Below are positions 29,188 through 37,452 of a stretch of 64,000 nt of DNA, in pieces. The notes under the pieces are model-generated. The model did not search any database. It was not told the origin of the DNA and was given only the letters and a program-made list of their open reading frames with translations. A program made the translations under genes and the position numbers. The DNA is taken from assembly GCF_000378605.1 (NCBI RefSeq), contig NZ_KB905156.1, forward strand, positions 911,209 to 975,208, in the 5' to 3' direction. The stretch is from Thioalkalivibrio sp. ALJ21. GTDB lineage: Bacteria > Pseudomonadota > Gammaproteobacteria > Ectothiorhodospirales > Ectothiorhodospiraceae. The number at the start of each line of letters is the position of its first letter. Position 1 is the stretch's first letter.

Positions 29188-31359
29188 ATGAAAAAGACCC
29201 AGAGCAAGGCCCGTGACGGCGAGGGCCTGTACCTTGTCCTGGTCAGTGTCCACGGCCTGATCCGGGGCCGGGATCTGGAACTGGGACGCGACGCCGACAC
29301 CGGCGGACAAACACTCTATGTGGTCGAGCTGGCGCGCGCGCTGGCGCGACACCCGCAGGTGGGCCGGGTCGATCTGCTCACACGGCGCATTGTCGACGGC
29401 CGGGTCGCGGACGATTACTCCGAACGCGAGGAGTCGCTGGGCGACGGCGCCTTTATTGTGCGTCTGGATTGCGGGCCCAAACGCTACCTGCGCAAGGAAA
29501 AGCTCTGGCCCTATCTTGACTGCTTCGCCGACAACGCCCTCGGGCATATCCGCGAGGTCGGGCTGCGCCCGGACGTGATTCACGGGCACTACGCCGATGC
29601 CGGGCATGTGGCGGTGCGCCTGTCCAACCTGCTGGGCGCGCCGATGCTCCAGACCGGGCATTCCCTGGGACGGGTCAAGCGCGAGCGCCTGCGCGAGGGC
29701 GGGATGTCCGATGCCGACATCGAGTCGCGCTACGATATCGCCACCCGCATCCACGCCGAGGAAGAGGCCCTGGCCCATTCCCATCGGGTGATCGCCAGCA
29801 CCCGCCAGGAGATCGGGGAGCAGTACGCGACCTACGACAACTACCAGCCCGAGCGCATGGAGGTGATCCCGCCCGGGACCGACCTCGAACGCTTCTATCC
29901 GCCCAAACGCGGCCAGCGCAAGCCACCGATCTGGCCCGAGATCCGGCGGTTCCTGCAAAAGCCCGATCGCCCGCTGATCATGGCGCTCTCCCGGGCCGAC
30001 GAGCGCAAGAATATCCGCGCCCTGGTCGAGGCCTACGCCGGCAACGAGTGGCTGCGCGAGAACGCCAATCTGGTGATCGTGGCCGGTAATCGCGACGACA
30101 TCCGCGACCTCGACAAGGGGGCGCGCGACGTACTAAAGGACCTGCTGCTGCGCATCGACCGCCACGACCTCTACGGCCGCGTGGCCTACCCGAAGCACCA
30201 CAGCCCCGAGGACGTGCCCGACCTCTACCGCCTGGTCGCGTCCAGCAAGGGGGTGTTCGTCAATCCGGCGCTGACCGAGCCGTTTGGCCTGACCCTGATC
30301 GAGGCTGCTGCCAGCGGGGCCCCGATCGTCGCCACCAACGACGGGGGCCCCGAAGAGATCATCTCGCGCTGCCACAATGGGTTGCTGGTCGACCCGCTGG
30401 ACCCGGAAGGGATTGCCGATGCGATCCAGGGCATCCTCGCGGACCGCCCGCGCTGGCAGCGCTATTCGCGCGCAGGCCTGAAGGGCGTGCGCCAGCACTA
30501 CTCCTGGGACGGGCATGCCGAGAAATACGTGAAGCTCGTCAAGGCGCTCAGCAAGGAGGTGCGCCAGACACGGCGCGAACAGCGCTCGACCTCCGGCCGG
30601 CTGGCCAAGGCTGATCGTGCCGTGATTACGGACATCGACAACACCCTGCTGGGCAACGACAAGGCCACGCGGGCCTTTGTCGCCTGGCTCAAGCGCCACC
30701 GCAAGCAGGTGGTGTTCGGCGTGGCCACGGGCCGGCGGGTGGATTCCGCCGCGGCCGTGCTGGAAGAGCACGGGGTGCCCGCGCCGGACGTCTGGATCAC
30801 CTCGGTGGGCAGCGAGATCCATTACGGGACGGAGCGCACCGAGGATCGCGGCTGGGCGCGGCATATCAGTCATCGCTGGGAGCCCGATCGCCTGCGCGAG
30901 TGTCTGCTGAAGGTGCCCGGGCTGGAGCTGCAGCCCGAGGAGGACCAGCGGGCGTTCAAGGTGAGCTTCTTCGTCGATCCTCCGGGGGAGTTGGATGCCG
31001 AGAGCATCGAGACCCGCCTGTACCGCGAAGACCTGCATGCGCGTGTGATCTACTCGCACAAGCGTTATCTGGATCTGCTCCCGGTGCGCGCCTCCAAGGG
31101 GCTCGCGGTGCGCTACTTGTCCGACAAGTGGGGCATCCCGCTCGAACATGTGCTGGTCGCCGGGGACTCCGGCAATGACGAGGACATGCTGCGCGGGCGG
31201 CTGCTCGGGGTCGTGGTCGGGAATCACCAGCCGGAGCTGGAAGGGTTGCGCGGTTTCCAGCGCATCTTCTTTGCCGATGCGACCTATGCGCGCGGTATCC
31301 TCGAGGGCATTGAGCACTTCGATCTGCCCAACCGCTGCGACATCCCGGCCGACGAATAG
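29188..31359 (+). CDS. Two-domain sucrose-phosphate synthase with HAD phosphatase-like domain
   Basis: The GT4 glycosyltransferase half (about 1-470) makes sucrose-6-phosphate from a nucleotide-glucose and fructose-6-phosphate. It has the DADTGGQTLYV donor site and the EPFGLTLIEAAASG motif. The C-terminal half is an SPP-like HAD domain whose motifs look intact: DIDNT from D482 and GDSGND from G659. The 723-residue protein may therefore also dephosphorylate the product. Sucrose is a common osmolyte in halophilic gammaproteobacteria, which fits the neighbouring invertase. No separate sucrose-phosphate phosphatase is adjacent. Confidence 0.93.
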   Translation: MKKTQSKARDGEGLYLVLVSVHGLIRGRDLELGRDADTGGQTLYVVELARALARHPQVGRVDLLTRRIVDGRVADDYSEREESLGDGAFIVRLDCGPKRYLRKEKLWPYLDCFADNALGHIREVGLRPDVIHGHYADAGHVAVRLSNLLGAPMLQTGHSLGRVKRERLREGGMSDADIESRYDIATRIHAEEEALAHSHRVIASTRQEIGEQYATYDNYQPERMEVIPPGTDLERFYPPKRGQRKPPIWPEIRRFLQKPDRPLIMALSRADERKNIRALVEAYAGNEWLRENANLVIVAGNRDDIRDLDKGARDVLKDLLLRIDRHDLYGRVAYPKHHSPEDVPDLYRLVASSKGVFVNPALTEPFGLTLIEAAASGAPIVATNDGGPEEIISRCHNGLLVDPLDPEGIADAIQGILADRPRWQRYSRAGLKGVRQHYSWDGHAEKYVKLVKALSKEVRQTRREQRSTSGRLAKADRAVITDIDNTLLGNDKATRAFVAWLKRHRKQVVFGVATGRRVDSAAAVLEEHGVPAPDVWITSVGSEIHYGTERTEDRGWARHISHRWEPDRLRECLLKVPGLELQPEEDQRAFKVSFFVDPPGELDAESIETRLYREDLHARVIYSHKRYLDLLPVRASKGLAVRYLSDKWGIPLEHVLVAGDSGNDEDMLRGRLLGVVVGNHQPELEGLRGFQRIFFADATYARGILEGIEHFDLPNRCDIPADE

Positions 31360-31378
31360 CGCTGGCGGGTCCAGCGCT
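31358..31378. terminator. Eight-base hairpin between convergent sucrose-phosphate synthase and coq7 genes
   Basis: AGCGCTGG and CCAGCGCT form a perfect stem around CGGGT in a 31-base gap between convergent stops. The lack of a T-run leaves intrinsic termination uncertain. Confidence 0.35.
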
Positions 31379-31390
31379 CCGGAGCAGGTC

Positions 31391-32029
31391 TCAGATCCAG
31401 TAGGCGGTGCGTGTCATCACGGTCGAGGTGAGCGGCATCAGCACATTGCGTACCGGCCAGGGTGGGGGCTTGCCGCCCAGCGCCATCGCATGCGCCCCGT
31501 GTTCCACCTCGTCCTGCTTCATCTGCTCGAGGATACGGGCGGAGGTCTCGTCGCTCTTCGGCAAGCGCTCCAGGTGGCGGTCCAGGTGGCGTTCGACCTG
31601 ACGCTCGGTCTCGTCGATAAAGCCCAGACTCCAGGCATCCCCTGCCAGTCCCGCCACGGCGCCGAGCCCAAACGAACCGATGTACCAGAACGGCCCCAGC
31701 AGGCTGGTGTGGCCGCCCAGTTCGTGCACGCGCTGCGCGCACCAGTGCAGGTGGTCGCCTTCCTCGCGCGAGGCTTGGTCCAGGTGTTCGCGGATCTGTG
31801 GATTGCGCGCGGTCAGCATCTGCCCCTGGTACAGCCCCTGGGCGGCGAGTTCGCCGGCATGGTTGACCCGCATCAGGCGCGTCGACAGCTGGCGGTCTTC
31901 CTCTTCCAGGTGTGGCCAGTCATCACCCCCGGGCGACGGGCGGCCGGTGGAACGGGCGTGGCCGGCCACGACCTTGACGAAGGCGTCGGCCTGACCGATC
32001 AGGTGATCCAGGGGGCTGAGTTTGCGCAT
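31391..32029 (-). CDS. coq7: Coq7-type demethoxyubiquinone hydroxylase
   Basis: This di-iron monooxygenase carries out the last ring hydroxylation in ubiquinone synthesis under aerobic conditions. The 212-residue protein keeps the Glu/His ligand set: HAGELAAQGLYQGQ, EEGDHLHWC and DEVEHGAHA, each within predicted helices. The ATG at 32029 was chosen because the frame upstream has no homology. It lies 55 bases after the GlcF-like gene on the same strand. Confidence 0.94.
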   Translation of the reverse strand: MRKLSPLDHLIGQADAFVKVVAGHARSTGRPSPGGDDWPHLEEEDRQLSTRLMRVNHAGELAAQGLYQGQMLTARNPQIREHLDQASREEGDHLHWCAQRVHELGGHTSLLGPFWYIGSFGLGAVAGLAGDAWSLGFIDETERQVERHLDRHLERLPKSDETSARILEQMKQDEVEHGAHAMALGGKPPPWPVRNVLMPLTSTVMTRTAYWI

Positions 32030-32084
32030 GGGGGTGCCCGTTTCGCAGGGAATAACTAAAGCGTAACGCAAGCGATTGCGGCCG

Positions 32085-33377
32085 TCAGGTCCGGGAGGGG
32101 CCGGAGCCGAGCCGGCTGGCCAGAAAGCGGGCTGGCGAGAGGATGGGCGGGCCCCTGTGATCTTCGGCCAGGGCGCGCAGGTGGACGCTGCAGCCGACAT
32201 TTGCGCTCACGATCACATCCGGGGCATCGGCAGTCAGCGCATCCAGCGTAGCCGCGCCCAGCCCGTCGGACATCTCCGGCAGCGCGAGCATCGCGGCGCC
32301 ACCCGCACCGCAGCAGTTCGGGGCGCCGGACACGTCCGCCAGGGTGACGCCTGGCAGCCGCTGCAGCAGTGCGGTCAGGTCGTGGGTCTCGCGCGTCACG
32401 TTGCGCAGGGTGCAGGGCAGGTGCAGTGCGATGCGTACCGGGCTGTCGCGCCAGGTCGGAGGCGCGGCGTCAGCCTTGATGTATTCGCTCAGGAACCGGG
32501 TCAGGCTCACGCTGCGTCCCCCCAGGCTGCCCTCGGGGGTTTCGCGCAGCGTGGCCTCGCAACCGCTGTCCAGCGCGATCACGGGCATCTCGCCGGCCAG
32601 GGCCTCTGCGTTTCGCTGTTGCAGGGCGCGCGCGGCCTGTGGCCGCCCACCATGCTGTTCCAGTGCCCCGCAGCAAACCTGGTCGCGCGGTACCGCGACC
32701 CGGAACCCCAGCGCATTCAGTACGGCGAGCGCGGCCTCCAGGTCCGGTCCGGTAAAGAAACGATCCATGCAACCGGTAAACAGCAGGGCATCCGCGTGTT
32801 CCGGGGCCACGGTGTCCGCCAGTCGCGGCGCCGGGGCGAGCGAGGCACGGGTATGGTCCAGGGTGCGCCACAACCGCTGTCCGGGGCGCAGCCAGCGCTG
32901 CACCCCGGTCTTCTGGGCGATGCGGGCGGCCATGCCACCGAGGGCGCGCAGTGACTCGTGGCGCAGAGCCGAGGCCTGCAGGGACTGGCGCCAACGGGCG
33001 GTGGCGGGGCGGTCCTCCTGCGGGTTTTCCTCCAGGATCTCGCGTGCGCGATCCATCAATGCGCCGAACGGTACGCGTGCCGGGCAGACGGCCTCGCAGC
33101 TGCGGCAACCGAGACAACCCTCCAGGTGTTCGCGTAGGCGGGGCGCCTGCGGCTCCAGTCGGCCCTGGGCCAGCCCCTGCATCAGGGTCAGGCGCCCGCG
33201 CGGAGAGTCCCCTTCGACTCGGTGCCAGGCATAGGTGGGGCAGTGCGGCAGGCACAGCCCGCAGTGGACGCACTGGTCAGCCGCGGAAAGACCCTGAAAC
33301 CGGGGCGGTTGGTCCGACGCACCGAGGGGCTTTGCTAGGGTTTCGTCCCCATTACTCTGTCCCGGGAGAGGTTTCAT
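32085..33377 (-). CDS. glcF: GlcF-like (Fe-S)-binding oxidoreductase subunit
   Basis: The protein is like the iron-sulfur subunit of glycolate oxidase (GlcF). Two ferredoxin-type 4Fe-4S sites, CVHCGLCLPHC near the N-terminus and CLGCRSCEAVC, precede two CCG domains. The CCG motifs are DQVCCGALEQHGG and GAPNCCGAGG. The frame has no ATG, GTG or TTG between position 33377 and the first cluster, so translation must begin at 33377 or further upstream. The resulting 430 residues slightly exceed E. coli GlcF (407). The catalytic GlcD and GlcE flavin subunits are not in the window. Confidence 0.85.
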   Translation of the reverse strand: MKPLPGQSNGDETLAKPLGASDQPPRFQGLSAADQCVHCGLCLPHCPTYAWHRVEGDSPRGRLTLMQGLAQGRLEPQAPRLREHLEGCLGCRSCEAVCPARVPFGALMDRAREILEENPQEDRPATARWRQSLQASALRHESLRALGGMAARIAQKTGVQRWLRPGQRLWRTLDHTRASLAPAPRLADTVAPEHADALLFTGCMDRFFTGPDLEAALAVLNALGFRVAVPRDQVCCGALEQHGGRPQAARALQQRNAEALAGEMPVIALDSGCEATLRETPEGSLGGRSVSLTRFLSEYIKADAAPPTWRDSPVRIALHLPCTLRNVTRETHDLTALLQRLPGVTLADVSGAPNCCGAGGAAMLALPEMSDGLGAATLDALTADAPDVIVSANVGCSVHLRALAEDHRGPPILSPARFLASRLGSGPSRT

Positions 33378-34110
33378 GCTGCGTTTTGCCCACCCTGTTC
33401 GTTCCTCGCTTGCCCTGTTCATGCTGGTGAGCATACCAGCCCTGCCCGCCATCGCCTGGGATGCAGAAGGCTGGGAGACCAGTATCGAGCTCGGGGCCTC
33501 CAAGACCACAGGGAACACCGAGTCGACTACGGCCAATGCCCGCTTCCGCTCGCAGCACACGGCGGAAGAATGGCGCAATCGGCTGCGTCTGGACGGGTAC
33601 TACCACGAGGAAGACGACGACACGACCGGGCAGCGCTATGTCGGCAGTTACCAGCTGGACCGCAAGCTGGGCGAACACGATTACCTGTTCGGTGCCGCAC
33701 GCTACGAGCGTGACCGGTTCAGCAGTTATGTGTACCAGAGTTCGCTGACCGGCGGTTACGGTCGCCGGCTGGTGGATCGCGAGACCGTCAAGCTGGACGC
33801 CGAAGTGGGTGGCGGTATGCGGCAGTACAAGCAGCGCATGGAGGGCAGCACCGAACGCGAGCCGGTGGCCCGCTTTGGCGGCAATTTTCGCTGGGACTTC
33901 TCCGAGAATGCGCGCCTGACCGACGAACTGCTGATCCTTTATGGTTCGGACAACACCGAGATTGAAAACATCCTCTCGCTCACCGCGGACATGACCAGCC
34001 GGCTGGCACTGCGCACCAGTTTCACGGTCAAGCACAACACCGATGTCGAGCCGGGCACCGAGAATACCGACACCATTACCGACGTGAGTCTGGTCTATCG
34101 CTTCCAGTAA
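33376..34110 (+). CDS. DUF481 outer-membrane beta-barrel protein
   Basis: This 244-residue exported protein has a signal peptide ending near residue 26 (ALPAIAW) and a DUF481 beta-barrel, the YdiY type. Alternating strands and the typical GNTESTTANARFRSQH start are visible, and it ends with the terminal Phe-Gln pair VSLVYRFQ. Function is unknown. GGGAGAGG precedes the ATG. Its start overlaps the divergent GlcF-like start by two bases. Confidence 0.85.
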   Translation: MLRFAHPVRSSLALFMLVSIPALPAIAWDAEGWETSIELGASKTTGNTESTTANARFRSQHTAEEWRNRLRLDGYYHEEDDDTTGQRYVGSYQLDRKLGEHDYLFGAARYERDRFSSYVYQSSLTGGYGRRLVDRETVKLDAEVGGGMRQYKQRMEGSTEREPVARFGGNFRWDFSENARLTDELLILYGSDNTEIENILSLTADMTSRLALRTSFTVKHNTDVEPGTENTDTITDVSLVYRFQ

Positions 34111-34164
34111 CCGGACTTTTCGCATCCCGCGCTATGATGCGTTGATTGAATGACGGAGCACACG

Positions 34165-34470
34165 ATGGGCTACTACGAACGCCACATCTTCTTCTGCACC
34201 AACTGCCGCGAAGACGGCAACTGCTGCGAGGACCACGGGGCGACCGAGATGCGCGCCTACGCGAAGGATCGCGCCAAGGCGATGGGGATCCACGGCAAGG
34301 GGCAGGTGCGGGTCAATACCGCCGGCTGCCTGGACCGCTGCAACGAGGGCCCGATCGCGGTCGTGTATCCCGAGGGTGTCTGGTACACCTATCACGACGA
34401 GCGCGATATCGACGAGATCCTCGAGGAGCACCTGCAGAACGGACGGGTGGTCGAGCGCCTGCAGATCTGA
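34165..34470 (+). CDS. 2Fe-2S thioredoxin-like ferredoxin
   Basis: The 101-residue protein has the fold of NuoE-like [2Fe-2S] ferredoxins. The cluster cysteines fit FFCTNCREDGNCC at the N-terminus and NTAGCLDRCNEGP in the middle. It is cytosolic and of unknown partner. I prefer the ATG at 34165 because GGAG lies six bases before it; an in-frame ATG at 34150 has no site. It lies just downstream of the DUF481 gene. Confidence 0.85.
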   Translation: MGYYERHIFFCTNCREDGNCCEDHGATEMRAYAKDRAKAMGIHGKGQVRVNTAGCLDRCNEGPIAVVYPEGVWYTYHDERDIDEILEEHLQNGRVVERLQI

Positions 34471-34488
34471 CCCGCTTCGCGCATCTAC

Positions 34489-34517
34489 TTGACTTTGAGC
34501 GGGCGGCTCCGGAGAAT
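34489..34517 (+). promoter_or_regulatory. Sigma-70 promoter for tRNA-Met
   Basis: TTGACT at 34489-34494 and GAGAAT at 34512-34517 are separated by exactly 17 bases. The tRNA begins 13 bases after the -10 box, and the discriminator is G/C-rich, as expected of stringently controlled stable RNA promoters. Confidence 0.7.
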
Positions 34518-34530
34518 TCGCAGCCCGCGT

Positions 34531-34607
34531 GGCTACGTAGCTCAGCTGGTTAGAGCACATCACTCATAATGATGGGGTCCCCTGTTCGAATCAGGGCGTA
34601 GCCACCA
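34531..34607 (+). tRNA. tRNA-Met (anticodon CAU), CCA encoded
   Basis: The 77-base sequence folds into a full cloverleaf. The seven-base acceptor stem is GGCTACG/CGTAGCC, the D stem GCTC/GAGC, and the anticodon stem CATCA/TGATG with loop CTCATAA. The T arm is CCCTG-TTCGAAT-CAGGG, and the discriminator A is followed by encoded CCA. The fully paired acceptor, including G1-C72, indicates the elongator rather than initiator type. A terminator follows directly. Confidence 0.97.
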
Positions 34608-34619
34608 CCGTCTTCCCGA

Positions 34620-34650
34620 AAGGGGCTGCTTCTTCGGCAGCCCCTTTCTT
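34620..34650 (+). terminator. Rho-independent terminator after tRNA-Met
   Basis: AAGGGGCTGC and GCAGCCCCTT form a perfect ten-base stem around the loop TTCTTCG, followed by TCTTGTT. It starts 13 bases after the tRNA CCA. Confidence 0.9.
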
Positions 34651-34753
34651 GTTCTGGGGGGGGGCTGCGTCGGTTTGTTGCTGGCCTTCCAGGGCTCGGC
34701 TAGACTGCGCCCCGGCCGGCCCGGCTCATTGCGACCAATATCGGACGAACTCC

Positions 34754-34963
34754 ATGAAACGTTACGGAATCCGCATCCGCCTGCCGGAAGGCAGCACCAT
34801 GGGTATGCCGCACCTGCTGGGTCCCGATTGGGAGTCCTACCGCTGGTATGACAGCGAGCAGGCGCGCGAAAAGGCCTTGGCCGACATGCAGCGTGATCTG
34901 CCGAATTACCGCAAGGGTGACCACGTCTCCCAGGTGCTCGAGCGCGTCGAGCGCGACGGCTGA
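34754..34963 (+). CDS. Small hypothetical protein (69 aa)
   Basis: I do not recognise this 69-residue soluble protein. It begins KRYGIRIRLPEGSTM and is predicted to be a small alpha/beta domain: two strands, then a helix (SEQAREKALADMQRDLP) and a final strand. The ATG has no strong ribosome-binding site, but base composition and third-position G/C match the neighbours. It lies between the tRNA terminator and the FtsZ-like gene. Confidence 0.6.
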   Translation: MKRYGIRIRLPEGSTMGMPHLLGPDWESYRWYDSEQAREKALADMQRDLPNYRKGDHVSQVLERVERDG

Positions 34964-34971
34964 TTTTTTCA

Positions 34972-34998
34972 GACGATGCGTCCCCGCATCGCCCGTCT
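34972..34998 (+). terminator. Possible terminator after the 69-aa gene
   Basis: GATGCG and CGCATC pair around a short loop, with outer GAC/GTC pairing, and TTT follows. It begins nine bases after the stop codon. The stem is interrupted, so support is moderate. Confidence 0.4.
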
Positions 34999-35088
34999 TT
35001 AGTCTGACGGCCTGCCGATACTTCGAACGCTTCCCAATCGCCTGATCCCCTGACATACGTGGTCGGTCGGCCCGTGGCTCCTGTCTGG

Positions 35089-35117
35089 TTGAAACCCCGC
35101 CCTCGCCATGCTTTAGT
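35089..35117 (+). promoter_or_regulatory. Candidate sigma-70 promoter of the FtsZ-like gene
   Basis: TTGAAA at 35089-35094 and TTTAGT at 35112-35117 have a 17-base spacer and lie about 55 bases before the ATG of the FtsZ-like gene. The -35 matches consensus at five of six bases, the -10 at four of six. Confidence 0.45.
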
Positions 35118-35171
35118 GCGAGGCGCAAGGAACCAGCGCTCATTTTTGGCGATTCACACAGGAGTACAGGC

Positions 35172-37406
35172 ATGTCCACGTCCAAGCCCAGCGATACGAC
35201 GCCGGAGAACCCGCCCGAGGATGCGGACAACGCCCTGACTGAAGGGGTCGTGGCGGCACCCCCATCACGGCCGCGCATGGCCATGCCGGCCGCGGGTGCC
35301 AGTCGCGCGTCGATGCGCACCACCCAGGATCGCGCAGAGCCGCACTACTTTACCGAGCGCGACCTCGACCGGATCCTCGAGAATCTCGATCACCTGCGCA
35401 GCACGGTCTTCCCGCGGCTGACCAAGGGGGGCGCCGCCGATGAACACAAGCAGCAGTGCTTCCCGTCGGTGTGCCTGATCGGCGTCGGGCGCTGCGGCTC
35501 CAACGTGGCTCTCGATGTAGCCGCGCTGGTCCACAGCGCGCGTTCGGAATACATGCGCGAGCTGGATAACGAGGAAAATGGTGGCCGCGAGAAGGAGATG
35601 CGGCCGCTGCGCTGGATTCGCAAGAGCCTGAACCTGCCGCCGTCCAATGCCGTGAAGCCGGTGTTTTTGATCGAGCCGATGGTGATGCTGGGCGACCTCG
35701 ACAAGGACATCGAGGGGCGCATCCGCTTCTCCAGTCGTGCCGGGCAGGACAACTTCATCGACAACTACAACAAGATGAAGATCATGGATCTGTCCGAGGT
35801 GCATGCCGGCGGGGCCGGTAACGCGCCCATCCTGGGCCAGTACCTTGCGCGCATCATCCTGAACAAGGACACCGACCAGTTCTCCAACGAAGACTGGAAG
35901 TTCATCCACTCCTATCTGATCGACTCCTGCGGCATCAAGGCCAACCAGTCGCGGCTGTACTTCTACATCTTCAGCGCGGGCGGGGGTACGGGCTCCGGCA
36001 TGGCCTCGGAATTCGGGCTGGCGCAGCAGTACTCCTACATGCGCAAGACCTTCGACCCGAAGCTGGAAAAGCGCGACAAGGCCAACCGCGACCACTCGTT
36101 CGTGTTCGAGCCGATCTTTGCCGCCGGAATCTGCATCCTGCCGAACATCCAGGACAACAGGGTGGAGATGTCCGAGGCGCTGCACATCAATGCCGGGCGC
36201 CTGCTGTGCAAGTATCTCGCGGAGGAATGGGACTTCTCCTACAACTTCGAGGCCGAGGAGACGCGCGACGAGGACATGATGCACCGCATACGTCCCTGGA
36301 ACGCGATGATGCTGATCTCCAACGACATCATGCGCTACGCGGAGGAGACCGACGACGGCAATATCCGCAATGTCGACGTCAACGCCATGGAGAAGTACGC
36401 CAACCAGTACATCTCTCAGCAGATCTTCAACATCCTGACCGCGCAGGCGGTCACCACTGACTACGACGAAGATTATTTCCGCCGCGCGGGGGTCGACATC
36501 GGCGAGACGATCCGCCTGGATGCGAATGACCTGTTCATGAGCCTGGCGGGGCCGGTGGCCGTGGCCTACGCGGAGTCCGAGGTGGCGACCGGTGAGCAGG
36601 CCCCGGTCGGGCAGGGTTCGCTGGATATCGATGACCTGTTTTACCGGTCCATCGATCTGCCGCATTTCAACAAGCAGACCGAGGCGATCGAGGGCATTAG
36701 CCTGCTGCCGATCGATGCCCCGCGCTACCGCGAGGCCTTGAAGAAGTACAAGGAGTCGAGCATGGACGCGGTCCATCTGCGCGACCTGCACTTCTTCAAG
36801 AACTGCTCGTCCATCGTCACGATCCTGTCGCTGCCGAAGGACTACAAGCTGTCCTACATGGACCTGAACCGGCTGAAGACGCACCTGAACGGGCTGTTCC
36901 CGAACACCACGCTCAAGCGCTATGCCCTGGTCATCGGGGCCTCGGCCAACCTGTCGCTGACTACCCTGGTGGTGAAGAGCCCCTGCCTGTCGGACGACTT
37001 CCTGACCCTGTTCGTGGCCTACATCAAGCGCTGCTTCGCCAATGACAAGACCCGCTTCGACGACACACTCGACCATGCGGTCCTGGACCTGATTCGGGCC
37101 GAGGAATTCGACGAGCAGCGCGTGGACGAGATGCTCAACGAGTTCGAGAACCCGACGCGCATCCTCGATACCAACTGGTATGCGATCAAGCCGATGTACG
37201 AGAAGAAATATCGCGAGATGTGCAGCGACGAGCAGAGCTTCGTCTCGATCAACGACATCCGGCTGAGTCGCGAGAACGTCAAGCAGGCGATTCGCTACCT
37301 GCGCGAGATCTACCGCCACCGCACCAGCAAGACGCAGATCATCAGCCTCAACGATGGCAAGACCGGTACCACCGCGACCAAGCGCCGGACCAGCAGCAAG
37401 AAGTAG
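35172..37406 (+). CDS. FtsZ-like / tubulin-superfamily GTPase (Tubulin_2 / FtsZl type)
   Basis: The 744-residue protein keeps the FtsZ/tubulin nucleotide-binding elements in order. These are a glycine-rich first loop IGVGRCGSN (103-111), the G-box AGGGTGSGM (269-277), an ND pair at 384-385 at the start of the H7-like region, and a T7-loop-like LDANDL (449-454) with catalytic-type aspartates. It is far longer than FtsZ (about 390) and has an acidic, disordered N-terminus (1-55) and a basic Lys/Arg/Ser tail. It fits the FtsZ-like families proposed from comparative genomics to remodel membranes. GGAG lies seven bases before the ATG. It appears to be transcribed alone. Confidence 0.8.
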   Translation: MSTSKPSDTTPENPPEDADNALTEGVVAAPPSRPRMAMPAAGASRASMRTTQDRAEPHYFTERDLDRILENLDHLRSTVFPRLTKGGAADEHKQQCFPSVCLIGVGRCGSNVALDVAALVHSARSEYMRELDNEENGGREKEMRPLRWIRKSLNLPPSNAVKPVFLIEPMVMLGDLDKDIEGRIRFSSRAGQDNFIDNYNKMKIMDLSEVHAGGAGNAPILGQYLARIILNKDTDQFSNEDWKFIHSYLIDSCGIKANQSRLYFYIFSAGGGTGSGMASEFGLAQQYSYMRKTFDPKLEKRDKANRDHSFVFEPIFAAGICILPNIQDNRVEMSEALHINAGRLLCKYLAEEWDFSYNFEAEETRDEDMMHRIRPWNAMMLISNDIMRYAEETDDGNIRNVDVNAMEKYANQYISQQIFNILTAQAVTTDYDEDYFRRAGVDIGETIRLDANDLFMSLAGPVAVAYAESEVATGEQAPVGQGSLDIDDLFYRSIDLPHFNKQTEAIEGISLLPIDAPRYREALKKYKESSMDAVHLRDLHFFKNCSSIVTILSLPKDYKLSYMDLNRLKTHLNGLFPNTTLKRYALVIGASANLSLTTLVVKSPCLSDDFLTLFVAYIKRCFANDKTRFDDTLDHAVLDLIRAEEFDEQRVDEMLNEFENPTRILDTNWYAIKPMYEKKYREMCSDEQSFVSINDIRLSRENVKQAIRYLREIYRHRTSKTQIISLNDGKTGTTATKRRTSSKK

Positions 37407-37420
37407 GAAAAGCGGGGTCT

Positions 37421-37440
37421 GCCCCTGAGGCGTCAGGGGC
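37421..37440. terminator. Hairpin between convergent FtsZ-like and AstE-like genes
   Basis: GCCCCTGA and TCAGGGGC form a perfect eight-base stem around GGCG in a 46-base convergent gap. On the minus strand it is followed by CGCTTTTCC, a weak T-run, so it may terminate both genes. Confidence 0.55.
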
Positions 37441-37452
37441 CGATTCCTTGCC

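Noticed and set aside
34531-34607. tRNA-Met as an integration site for a mobile island carrying the FtsZ-like gene
   Set aside because: There is no integrase, no repeated 3' tRNA fragment and no change in base composition nearby.
35265-37319. Long antisense frame opposite the FtsZ-like gene
   Set aside because: The plus-strand frame has ordered GTPase motifs, a ribosome-binding site and a promoter candidate; the antisense translation has none.
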